Assembly (NCBI GenBank): GCA_004335635.1
Contig: QAXH01003028.1
Location: forward strand, 251 to 60,895
Source: Chloromonas sp. AAM2
Lineage: Eukaryota > Chlorophyta > Chlorophyceae > Chlamydomonadales > Chlamydomonadaceae
Direction of reading: 5' to 3'
Length of the DNA stretch: 60,645 bases
Shown here: piece after piece, positions 39,901-50,512 of the stretch
Numbering within the stretch: the stretch's first letter is position 1
Layout of the letters: each line of letters starts with the position of its first letter
Translations under genes and position numbers: made by a program
Notes under the pieces: generated by a model
Databases searched by the model: none
What the model saw: only the letters and a program-made list of their open reading frames with translations
Told to the model about the DNA's origin: nothing

Positions 39901-42900
39901 CACCAGCGACACATCCACAGGGGTGGTGATGCCCTGAGGACACAGTGCAACATTGTGTGTGCTGCAAGCCCGTCCATGGGGTTATCAATGACATCCCTCA
40001 AAGTCTAAGCAGGCTTGCGCAGCTGCAACACTGACCATGCACCCAGTCACTCACATACTCTTCAACGTTTGCCGCCATGCCAAAAAGCACAACAGTATGT
40101 TTTCAACCAGTGCGTAGCTTGCACTTCAAGCCTGGCCAATCCATCTGTTCACCGTCTCACCTGTAGGCCCCCTGCATGCCCATCCAGTTGCGCCAGGTAC
40201 AGGGTCGCCCTGTCCCTGACCTCGTCATCACTGTCCATCAGAGCGCGCTGGAGCAGCTTGATCACACGAGGCCGCAACCCAGACACCTGTGACAGCCAAA
40301 CAACAGCGTGTCATTGGTTCGCACAAGGACATTCTCGAGACAACCGCCATCAGATAACTAGACGCCTTGAGCCTTCACCCCGCGTAAGTAGAGCAATGAA
40401 GACACGCATCACACGCTGATGTACAGTGCCACACACCTGTGCCCCAAAGTTGGCCAGCGAACTGACTGCTGCCGCGCGCACAGTGGCATTCTCAAGTATG
40501 ATGCGATTGAAGATGTAGCGGATGTACTTGGAAGGTTCCCGGGTTTTGGGACCCTCCTTGCCTGAACCAATACCACCGCAGTTACAACAAATGTCAGGGG
40601 CTTCCATACGGGACAGCTGTGTTGTATCAACATGTTAAAGACTTGTATCTGCCGTTCACACAGCAAACTACTCATTCACAACAGGCACAACGTGCAGACC
40701 AGGCTCGCCGGACACAACTCCTGTGACTTCCTTCAGTCTTGGCTGCCCCAAAGCGTGTATTGGTCTGCCCCCAGTGCATCTTTCTGTAACAATCTTGTTA
40801 TTGCCATACCTTTAATGGACCGAAGTGCTGTATTGACCTGTAGTTAACACAGTGGATGCCATACAGTCGAGATGTGGAACCCATATCTCTTCTTCTGTCT
40901 GTACAGTGTGGCTGGGCCCATGCGCAAACGCACCAAGGACATGCAAAATTTCCGTGGAGAGGTACGTGAACTCGCAGTCCTCAATGAACTCGCACAAGTG
41001 AGACAGGCCGCTCTCCTTGGCATCTGGGATGTCCTGCAAGGCCACAATGGTCAGTACAAGAGCATGTGAAACGTTGCAGCAGCAAAGGCCTTGCTGTCAC
41101 GAACAGCCCTTGAACTGTGCTAAGTTTGGCCTGCCAGCACCGTGCATTCGAGCCACCAGCTGACCAAGACAGCAGCCTTGCCCTGTACTGCGTAACTCCT
41201 GTTCCATCGGCCTTACCTGAATCAAGACCAGGATGGAGTTGACGATTGCCTTCTTGTACTCAAAGCCACCCTCCTCGCGGAGAACATTGCTGAGGAAGTT
41301 CATGAGCGCCCGGTGCTTGGCAGGGAACTTGAGACACAATGATCGAATGGCCTGCATTAACAGTGAATCATAGGAGTGGGGCGGCGTCACTAGCGTAGAA
41401 TCCAGAAAGTAGCAACGCTCAACCCAGGTTGCATGCCGGCCCGAATTGCATGGAAAACCTGGAGTACGTCAACCAGCTCATCAGATTTCATTGCACGTGC
41501 AGTTGACCAGGATGGACATTCACTCCAGACTATGCATCTGTGTCCAATGGTCCAGCATGCACCCGTGGGTAACCTGGCACGGGGTACCCTGACCTCCTCA
41601 TGCCCATGCACACGCATGCGCCTTGCATGGTCGTCATCCAGGCTTCAGCACACTGATTAACCATTTCTGTGTGCCCCTGTGTGCCATCCATTTTCCATGC
41701 GCACCTGCACCACCACAATCTTGAAGTCGTCCGCAATGTCAGACATGAAGCTGCCTATCTGCTTGAGCAGCTTGTCCACGCTGCTCTCACTGCCTGTCTT
41801 GAGCAGCGTAGTGATGGCAAGGGTTGCGATGCTGCGGTTCTGGTCAGCAATCAAGCTTTCCATGTCGATGTTGCAGTTTGTGACTGACTGAGGGTGCGTC
41901 ATGGCTACCTTGTTAAGAGTGCGCACTGCAGCAAATCGGAGCACTGGTTTGGAGGAGGAGAGGAACAGCTGCAACACTGTGATGGCTGGGGTAAGCTCCC
42001 GAAGGCTGACATCTCGAAGTCCGCAAATGGCGCGGGCTGCCTCAAAGATCACCATCTCTGCTTTGTGGCGCAAGCAGCTCTCCAAGAAGTCATAGAAGGG
42101 CCGCTGCTCGCCATTGGGACCAGGCTGTGAGTCCTGGATAACTTGTGCCACGTATCGGACCAGAAGGCACTGGGCTAGCGGTGACTTGACATTTGCCTTG
42201 GTCAGGCTGGTGACCAGCTTGCTGATAGCTAGGCGATCGCTGGCTCGCAGGGCATGCAAGAGAGCCACAGCATGAAACTGCAGGCAGCATTACCCAACAC
42301 ATGTACAGATGTCATGGTGTAGAGTTGGCCGTTCCCATGGCTCAGTGTTTATCCACCAAACAGCCAGTTGAGCGGCGAAGCTGGCTCTGATTTGGAATGC
42401 ACCTGGCAACCACATATCAAGGCCCATGGCAGAGCGTGCCACAGATCATGACCTAACAGATCATTGGCTACAGAGTGCTGTGACATGTGGTATTTACCTG
42501 GACCATAACGTTCTTATTCTGTGCTGCTTCCTGAATCTCATTAATCCACCGCTTGACAATCTCTGTGTTGTTGGCCATCAGATGGAGGGCGCTGACCAGA
42601 GAGGCACTGGCAACCACGGGGGATTTGTCCACGATGGCTTGCTTGAGGTAGCGTTCAATCTGCATGCACATGGATGATCGGCCCATGAGCCTTCAGGGCC
42701 TGGCCTTCAACTGCTACCAAGCTGCACCCGCGCTGTCTCTGAATCCTTGGCTGCATAGCAATCTGGCGCCACTGCAGCTGAGATAACACACCTGCATCAA
42801 GAGCGAACTGTCGATGATCTTGCAAAGCACACGGACAGCGTTTGACCGGTAGAGGTCAGTCTTGCTGTTCATATCCTTCATCAACGAGTTCGTCACAATC

Positions 42901-43690
42901 ATGACCTCGTCCGCGGAAGGGCAAATATCCTTGATGCACAGGTAGACCATCCGCCTGAGGTTGGTGTCCTGGTTTTGGAACAGCTTTGTCACCGAAAAGA
43001 ACACCTCGGACGCCTCTTTCTGCGCAAGAGCCAAGCATACGAAGCCATTGATGCAGTTGGCTGGTCGGGCCACTGGGGCTTGGCTACATTGCATACACCT
43101 CCCATCTCGATGCTCCCTGCCATCCATACCTTGGTGAACGTCTCTCCCTGGCTAAGCAGGTACAGCAGCTTGGTGATTACCTGCAAAGCAGAGCCGTATG
43201 CGTCGTAAGCGAAACAGCAAAGCCGCATTTGGGCTGGTCGGCAGCTTCAGACAATCCGAGACATTGACCTGGTCTCCTGAAAGCATTCTGGCAGATGCTT
43301 TGGCCACTTCTCCTTCAGGTCGAAAATAACCGCATGAAGATCTGACCCATGGAATGGCAAGCATCACGACGTCCCACCTGCTGGCATTTCCGAGGATCAA
43401 CCTGGGGCGCATTAAAGCAGCGAGCTTCCTGTAGCACCGCTCCCTTGTCAATGCCAAAGAATGGCGAGTACTCGGCTGCATGAGTGTGGGGCAGTGACGC
43501 TGGATTGAAGGCAGGACCCAGATGTGTAGTCGATGGAATGCGATCAACAGCTTGTCTGAAATTGTTCTGTGGCACAAGGCTGATGCATGAGCAAGAGCTC
43601 CGGGCTTTGCTTACTGTCTTCCGTGTCCTCATCCTTCTTTTCGGGACCAGCGCGCAGAGGCGCCTCCGAGTTTTGAGCTGTGGCTGCCAT
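36930..43690 (-). CDS. SEC21: Coatomer subunit gamma (gamma-COP), 17 exons
   Basis: Gamma-COP is part of the COPI coat that buds Golgi-to-ER vesicles. Exons: 43690-43615, 43475-43378, 43180-43130, 43019-42792, 42659-42498, 42277-41705, 41351-41217, 41033-40934, 40561-40437, 40286-40161, 39933-39838, 39053-38893, 38688-38496, 38181-38048, 37811-37677, 37445-37256 and 37049-36930. All phases agree and give 900 residues, close to the usual 870 to 890. The adaptin-like helical trunk is clear: [91 protein letters not shown] and [11 protein letters not shown] Gly/Ala-rich hinge follows ([15 protein letters not shown]), then the appendage: [44 protein letters not shown] and the C-terminal IIQNA. Intron 16 has a GC donor (CAG|GCAAGT). 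Confidence 0.97.
39286..39755. repeat. 150-bp direct repeat in gamma-COP intron 11
   Basis: Two direct copies, 39286-39437 and 39604-39755, differ at only about four positions. They begin GGTCCCTCCGACAGTGCCTC and end near TTCTGTCACAA. Unrelated sequence of about 166 bases separates them. A recent local duplication or the two ends of a small element would both explain this; ends lack clear inverted repeats. Confidence 0.9.
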
Positions 43691-44428
43691 GCCAGGCCCA
43701 GCGTCTGAAAGCCGGATCGAGGCAGGCCCGGGCCAGTAGCTGGGAGGTTGGGAGTAGGACCAAGTCCTGCCTTGCAACGGGAGGAGCTGGGACGATAAAA
43801 ATGCCGCTCCAGGGTAGAGAGTGTCGTGATTCGCCCCTGCAGGCTAGGACGCTTGGGCCAGCTTGCACGCACATGGGATGTTTGAAAATCGGTTTGTGCA
43901 AGCCTGGATCAGGAGGACCCTTGCTGCACCTCACGATATCAGGAAAGGCCTTGCTGGCAGGGACTTTGCGACAATGGCTGATCTGTTCTAGGGCAATGGC
44001 TGACTTGTTCAAGGTCTGCTGGCCTACCGCTCAACTCTTGTGAAACTTCAGGCTGTGTAAGCTCCATGAGACAACCGAGATGCAATGAGGACGCAATTAG
44101 GAGCGTTACAGAGTTTAAGCATCACACAGTGGAGCTCGTCAGTAGAGCTCGTCAGCAACAAGAGATGAGCCAAATTGCACAACACAGAATGCGTCCATAC
44201 CGGTGTTTGCAAAATTGTCCTATCAAGCAAGGCCATCTGAGAGATTGGCCTGCAGAGATGGCAATCAGTCATCGGCCTCTGCCTGGCCGGGCTTTGAAGA
44301 GCACATGGTCAACTCGTCCGCTTGACCTGAGGCGACGCGTGTCAGCCGCAAAGATCACATGTAAGTCAGCAAGTTTTTAAAGGACGTCCAAGTCTCACAA
44401 TGATTTCGATGACGTGCTGCACTCCACC
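43691..44428. other. Between gamma-COP and reticulon
   Basis: Both flanking genes are on the minus strand. The stretch should hold the gamma-COP promoter and the reticulon 3' untranslated region. A minus-strand TGTAA at 44106-44110 is a candidate poly(A) signal. No gene is seen. Confidence 0.45.
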
Positions 44429-46330
44429 TCACTGCGCCTTCTTTGGTGTGGGCTTGGGAAGCTCTGCAGCAAAAGACGCAACAGCGCTAGATAAGACTCC
44501 TTGTACCACCACAGCAAGTAGTGCCACATGTCCCAGTATTGCAGTTACTACCGTCTACCAACATGCACCAGCAGGCCTCAGTGGGGCACACGGCACAGAC
44601 CCAACACCGCCTTTACACACAGAAACGGGTTCAAGTGCAGGGCTCAGGATTTTTTTATGACATGGATATTAGGCAACAGTGCGGCATGCTGAGATAACCC
44701 GCTGACAGCACATCAATCTGAACAGGAAATGCATGTAGCATGGAGCTGACAGACTGGGACAAAGCAAATAGCGAGACGTGGCCACACGGGAAGCAGTATC
44801 TATATTCTTTTTGACAGCTCAGTGCATCTGCCATTCTCATTCAGCGACAACTTTACACCAGCCTGCCTTAGAATGTTTTGCTCAAGATGGGAAAGTCGAA
44901 TCGCCCGCCAAGACATCATGAAGGTTCACAAGACACTGTGAGTGAGTTGAACTTACTCTGGAGTACTGACTCGTCTAGCTTTGCATACAGCTCGTTGTAC
45001 TTTCCCTGTGCTTGCCCGATGTACTTGTCAGCGTCGTCCTTGCGCAGCTCGTACAGCTTGGGCATGGTAAAGGCCAGCAGGACAACTGCAGTGCAACAGA
45101 TGCAAGAACAAGCAGTTGACTTCGTATAGCCTTAGCTGATCCACTTCATACTACTTCTGGCATAGAAGAAACCAGCCACAGAATACCAAAGAAGCACACT
45201 GAAGCAGCATGCTTGAAAAAGTTGATGTGCCATACACCTACATAGTTAGTCAGGTTATTTCAAACACACACCGGCTGCCACGGTTACTAGCAGGCATCAA
45301 GGGCGCTGTTGATTTGAGAGATAGTGCCCCTGTTGTGCTTCCCTCGGTGTGGCTTGCCGTTCTCACCAATGTATGCCAGGCTCAGCATGGGAACGACTGC
45401 AAGGATGTAGCTGGCCATGAAAGCTGCGGCGAACACCTGCAATGTAAGCAAGTGTCATCCACATCCGAGTACCAGACCGCTCTGTGGCCACTGGTGCGGG
45501 CATCCAAACAGACTGGCACCTGGCATACAGCACAAACTGCTGCTGGCTTCTTGCAAAACTGCTTTGTCCAGCACTATAGCGCGCACAAGTTTGCAGACTT
45601 TTGCATGAGGTCAGTCAAGGATATGCGCTAGGAGGTATCTCCAACACGACGTGTTGACACATTGGCTACGTGTCTTCCATGCAACGCCCTCTAGTATTGT
45701 GCTGACCTGAAGTGAGAGCTTTGGATTGTTGCCTGACAAGACCACGCCCAGGAAATTAAGAGCTGTGTTCACATGAGGGCGGGCAGAGGCGGCCAGCTGA
45801 CCAAAAGACTCTTCGCTGTAGCCTGACGCGAAAATGGGTGGGACTGGTGGTCCAGATCTGCAATCGGCTCAGAGATTGCACTTGCCATCAGCTGATCTGA
45901 AGCCCAGAGACGGGCGGCCATCAGCTGATCTGTCAGACACACTATTGCACATGGTGGCTCTCTGAACAGGGCAGCGTGTTTGCTCGCCATTGACTTGAGA
46001 TAAGAGCCGGCAGACAAAGCTCGTGTGACGTGTGCTCAATGCTGATGGCTGTAGATTCTTGCACACTGCATGCATTTCCGAGCTCAACTTCTGAGCTGAG
46101 TTGCCCCATGGCGGTTGATGAAGGAACACAGGACCTCACCTCCCGAAGAAGCCAGCGACGGTGTGCCACGCCATAGCAAGTAGAGCCACGTATGATACCC
46201 CGCGCAGAACCAGCGGGACGAAGTCCAGGTCGGAAAGACCGACCAGAAGGTAGACTGCTGTAATCCCTCCGAACACTATGCCTGAGCGCTTGATATCACG
46301 CCATAGCAGTAGGTCCTCAACTACTTGCAT
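44429..46330 (-). CDS. Reticulon-like protein, five exons
   Basis: Reticulons insert hydrophobic hairpins into the ER membrane and bend it into tubules. Exons: 46330-46140, 45857-45707, 45436-45367, 45085-44957 and 44463-44429 (TGA); phases match, giving 191 residues. The reticulon homology domain opens with VEDLLLWRDIKRSGIVFGG, leading into the first long hydrophobic hairpin (VYLLVGLSDL to AGFFG). The loop GPPVPPIFASGYSEESFGQLA follows, then the second hairpin (VFAAAFMASYILAVVPMLSLAYI to FTMPKLYE). The end DKYIGQAQGKYNELYAKLDE then KLPKPTPKKAQ fits the family. There is almost no N-terminal extension before the domain, as in short plant reticulon-like B proteins. The lysine-rich tail could act as ER retention. 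Part of exon 2 recurs at 32479-32572. Confidence 0.94.
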
Positions 46331-46861
46331 GCAAAGAACGGTTGCAAACAGGGGAGATTTACATTTCCGGGATTATGCACCGATGATGGTGCCCGACGTC
46401 CGTGCACGAGCTGGTTCCTGAACGAGCATCCGATGCAAAGGCGTACTTTTTGGACCCACGACGGGCAGCGAGAGTCTGTGCTGCGTTGCAGCCATCCTGC
46501 TGAACAAACGCGGAGATTGACAGGTGCGCTTGAGTAGCGTCGATTTGGTATACAGCTCTCAACCGTGCTTGCACCTCACGCAATAACTTCCTATTCTTTG
46601 GTTCTTGCGACCAACGCGAACGACATTAGGGTTTTGGTACGGGTTAGTGTGACCCCACACTTGGTAACTCTGGCTAGAGGGCTCGGTCTTTCATGCTTGT
46701 GCCATGATTGATCCCTGATGTCCGACCAATCAGCAGCCTCTCTTCAAGGCAATAGCGTGGTGCACTGCACATGTGGTCTAATTGGCAGCCACCAAACGTA
46801 ACTTAAAGTTGCCCAAAGAAGTGTTTCAGCAGCACCTTGTGGCGCACAGTTGCACCGTGCA
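46331..46861. other. Divergent region between reticulon and TrmN6-like gene
   Basis: Promoters of both genes should be here. Nothing further is recognised. Confidence 0.4.
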
Positions 46862-46871
46862 GCTATACCAC

Positions 46872-49659
46872 ATGTTGCAGTGGCAAATCAGGCTGCGCGT
46901 TATAGAACCGTGCCACACAAGTCAGTGCAGCAGTGGAACTGTGGCAGCAAGGAATACCTGCAGGCTGCCTTTGGCGCCAGGACATGAAATATGCCACAGG
47001 GCGACGTGGCAGCGGGCTAGGGCCACTCAGAAACCCACTGCCCAAGTTCAGAAATTGTTTCGCTTCAGGCGTTTTGAACTGCACCATGACAACTGTGGCA
47101 TGAAGGTGTGTGCCTACTTGAGCCAAACCGTGGTGAGGGTCAAGCCTCATCCTAGTGTATGCCCTACTACGAATACGTTCACGACATGCAGAGGCTGGCT
47201 TTAGACAAGGTCGGCATAGTTGTGCCCAATCATACTGATCATATTGCTCGGCAATAATGCCACACTGCTGTTTGAAACGAGATTTCAGCTGATGCCTGTG
47301 ATCGTGCACTGCACACAATGCGCACCTGCTGTACCAATGCAGTGCTTCTTCCATTGTGAAGCGCACAACCGTTCATGGTGCAGATTGCTCTTGTCTTTCA
47401 GCCCCTAACCAGAGAGTGTTGTTGTTTCAGCCCCTTGCGGACGCTCAACCAACCGCACAGCCATACCATATAATGCAATGGCAGAGCAGGCTGCACATGA
47501 CAGAAGCATGCCATGGAGCTGGTGCAGCTCAACGGGCAAGGCATACCTGCAGGCTGCCCTTGGCGCCAGGGCATGGCAGCGGGCGACTCAGAAGTCCACT
47601 GCTCAAGTTCAGAAAGTGTTCCGCTTCAGGCGTTTTGAAATGCGCCATAACAACTATGGCATGAAGGCATTTACCTACCTAGTTCGCACAGGTTTTGGTA
47701 TCGTACAGTAACCGCATTGCTCTTCGTGCCTGTGCTGTGCAGATGGGGACGGATGCCATGCTACTGGGGAGTTTTGTTCGGCCCAGCCCTCACACAGCGT
47801 ACATCCTTGACGTGGGGACGGGCAGTGGTGTGCTGGCGCTCATGGCGGCACAGCGCGCCCCACCCCATGCATGCATTCATGCAATTGACGTGGACGAGGC
47901 TGCATGCCGGCAGGCAGCGGCTAATGCAGCTGCCTCGCCATGGGCAGGCAGGGTTCGTGTGTACCACATGGGCCTGCAGGATTTGGTTGAACGGCATGGC
48001 TTGGGTATGGATACGGACTCAGAAGGGCATGGCAGAACAGTCCCCGATGAACCTCACAGGGTGGTTGAGTGCACCGGGCAGGCACCAGGCGGCTGTGTCC
48101 TGCCCGCTAGTACGTGGCACTGCCCACCTGGCGGGTACAACCTGATCGTCTCAAACCCTCCCTACTTCGTGAACAGCTACCTCCCTCCTCCTAGCGAGCA
48201 AGGTGTGACCACACCCAGCCCACCAACCTTGCCAAGGGCAGAACAGTGTGCAAATGATGTTGTTGGTGATCCCACTTTACCACCCAGCCCAGCATCCCAG
48301 AGCAAGAACTCCGCTCATACCCCATCTACCGTGACCCAGAACAGCCTTACATCCACTTCAGCCAGCTCATTGCCTGGCAGTCCCCCATCCACGCCTTCCC
48401 AGAATGTGCTTACGTCCAGCCTGCACGGCAGCGATCCTGCAGCTCAAGGTGTGCCAACAGCTAGCATGCATGGCAGCGATCCTGCAGCTCAAGGTGTGCC
48501 AACAGCTAGCCTGCATGGCAGCGATCCCACAGTTCAGCGGATACTGGCCAGGCATGCAGGGACGGGGGCGGCGCTGACTCATGCAGCCCTGGCGGCCGGT
48601 GCAACGGCTCTGCTGGCGGCGGGAGGGCAGCTGTGTGTGGTGCTGCCGGTGGACGAGGGGCAGGCAGACCGGTTCGCTGCACTGGCACATGCACAGGGAC
48701 TGACGCTGGTGAGTAGTGCAGCCGTGCATGTGTGCTGCTGGAGTGTGCAGTCTGCAGACATTGTGTGTACTGCATTGTCCTGGTCATTCTGGGGCAAGCT
48801 GCTATAAGGTTGCTGATCAGTGCAATCTGTGTGCAAATCCATGTGTCAGACAATGCCCATGCCTTCGTGAGCTTGTCAGTGAGATCTCGTGGCAGCAAAG
48901 CCATCCGCTAATGAGGACACAGCGGACGTCCTTGACGATGTGTATGCATGGTGTTGGCATACCACTGTGCAAAACAAGTGCAATCCTGGATGGTCAAAGG
49001 CCCATGCTTCATTTCAAGCTTGCGATAAGCATGATTGCATGGCATTGTTACTGGCAGTCACTGCCAGTGCCCTGAGCAGCGTGACCTGTAGAATGCGTGT
49101 GGTGCTGGTCACAAACAACATGTTTAGAACTGCCCTGTCATACCGTTCGCAGGTGCGCTGCCTTCAGGTCTACGCAACTACAGATTCACCCAATGAAAAG
49201 CGAAGATTGATGCAGTTTGTCCGCCGAGCAGACCTCGCACAGCCGCACCCACCGCATCAGGATCACAGCAAGTCTGTACTTGAACAGCTGGCCAACGGGC
49301 ACAGCGCTCAGTTTGATACAGATGCTCCCTTGGGTCAGAGTAACACGGGAGTCAGCAGGTCAAACGTGCCTGGCTTGGTTCAGGAAGCCAACGTGCAGGG
49401 TGTGGAGTCTCATTGTGTGTCGCCAGGTGGTCTGGGACTGAGTCACGAAGGGTGCGCAAGTATGGGTAGTCATGGCGTGGTATGTGAGCGCCTGGCCATC
49501 CAGAGGAGCTCTGAAGAGATGGGGCGGAAGGGCAAGGGAAGCGCAGGGCAGCCCAAGTTCACGGACGAGTACTTGAGGTTGACTTGGGACTACCATGAAC
49601 AGTCGTTCTTTGACAAAATGAAGTGGTCCCCTGAGCCACAGGCATCGCCTGATCACTGA
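46872..49659 (+). CDS. TrmN6/YfiC-like tRNA adenine-N6 methyltransferase
   Basis: The bacterial family methylates N6 of adenosine-37 in valine tRNA. Secure exons are 47743-48708 and 49153-49659. They encode MGTDAMLLGSF, the SAM-binding ILDVGTGSGVLALM, AIDVDEAACRQAAANAAASPW and the catalytic box IVSNPPYFVNSY. After this comes a Ser/Pro/Thr-rich insert of about 110 residues, then GGQLCVVLP and YATTDSPNEKRRLMQFVRRAD, and an end FTDEYLRLTWDYHEQSFF. The 5' exon is taken as 46872-47105, ending FRFRRFELHHDNCGMK with donor AAG|GTGTGT; the joined GMKMGTDAM matches the family MKVGTDG. A second, diverged copy of this exon lies at 47478-47666 (FEMRHNNYGMK) but has GCATTT at the donor. Model length is 568 residues; the ATG is uncertain. 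A 45-base repeat, SLHGSDPAAQGVPTA, occurs in the insert. Confidence 0.85.
47460..47668 (+). repeat. Second copy of the TrmN6-like first exon
   Basis: Compared with 46862-47107, this stretch keeps words such as ATACCTGCAGGCTGCC, TTGGCGCCAGG and CGCTTCAGGCGTTTTGAA. It lacks about 30 bases present in the first copy. The reading frame into the conserved motif is open from an ATG at 47478. The base pair after GGCATGAAG is GC, not GT, and the rest is not a GC-type donor consensus. It may be a decayed or alternative first exon. Confidence 0.8.
48415..48538 (+). repeat. 45-bp coding minisatellite
   Basis: Nearly three tandem copies of a 45-base unit, encoding SLHGSDPAAQGVPTA, lie in the low-complexity insert of the TrmN6-like protein. 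Units one and two are almost identical; the third breaks off after HGSDP. Confidence 0.9.
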
Positions 49660-50512
49660 CTTGTCATAATTGACTGACGGAAGTCCATGAGCAATTGGTC
49701 AGGTGTGGATACGTCAACGAGATCTGAGATGCTGTGCACCGATTGCTGGGGTAGAGCTGCTGCTCTTTCAGTGGATCACGCACAGCACAATTTCCAGCGA
49801 CTCACAGACAATCTGCTCCTTTTGACTGATCTATGCTTTGGTCGTTACCTTGACTGATCGCCCTGTGTGAGGAGCTGGCAGTGTTGTTAGGTAGCTAGCA
49901 ATGACTATGGCTTCCACCTCCATCATGTTCTTATGTATGTGACAACCTGGCCTGGCTGCCAGGATGACCTGACTTGTTCAATTGGTTGAAAGGTGGCATG
50001 TGCTTATGAACTCAACTGCTGAGACATATGAGTGTGTAACCTGTTGTATAACAGCAGATTATAACAGCAGATTATAACATTATGGGTGCCCTGGATACCA
50101 GCTTTAGGCACTCAAGCTAGCTTGTGCGACTTGGCATAGAACTTGCCCATCGGGTTGGCAACAGTGCACTCACAAGGGTAACCAATGTGCACACACCACC
50201 AACTAAAGAAACGAAGCTGTTTCATGCGGCGATGGTCTCTTTGGGTGAGGTAACAACTGTTTGGGGTGTGGATGGGCCACACTGGCACAAGACCAAGTGG
50301 TTGTAACACCAAGGGGACTGTCGGATGTGGAAAACCATTAAGCCTTCCTTTCCAAACGCATAGTTCCTTCACCCATGGACGCCTGCCGTGCAGGCCAGTT
50401 GACTGGGAGCAGGTGCAGGACCTGAGCGGCCAGTCCGAACGCTGCCAGGAAACCAAATGTTTGGCAATCTGTGGGTTCCTTCAAAAGAACCAAGCGGACG
50501 GTGCGCTGTCAC
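49660..50512. other. Intergenic; short AT-rich repeat
   Basis: A TGTAA at 50035-50039 is a possible poly(A) signal for the upstream gene. Directly after it, at 50045-50079, a 15-base unit containing ATAACAGCAGATT is repeated two to three times. The last part should include the promoter of the FAD oxidoreductase gene. Confidence 0.5.
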
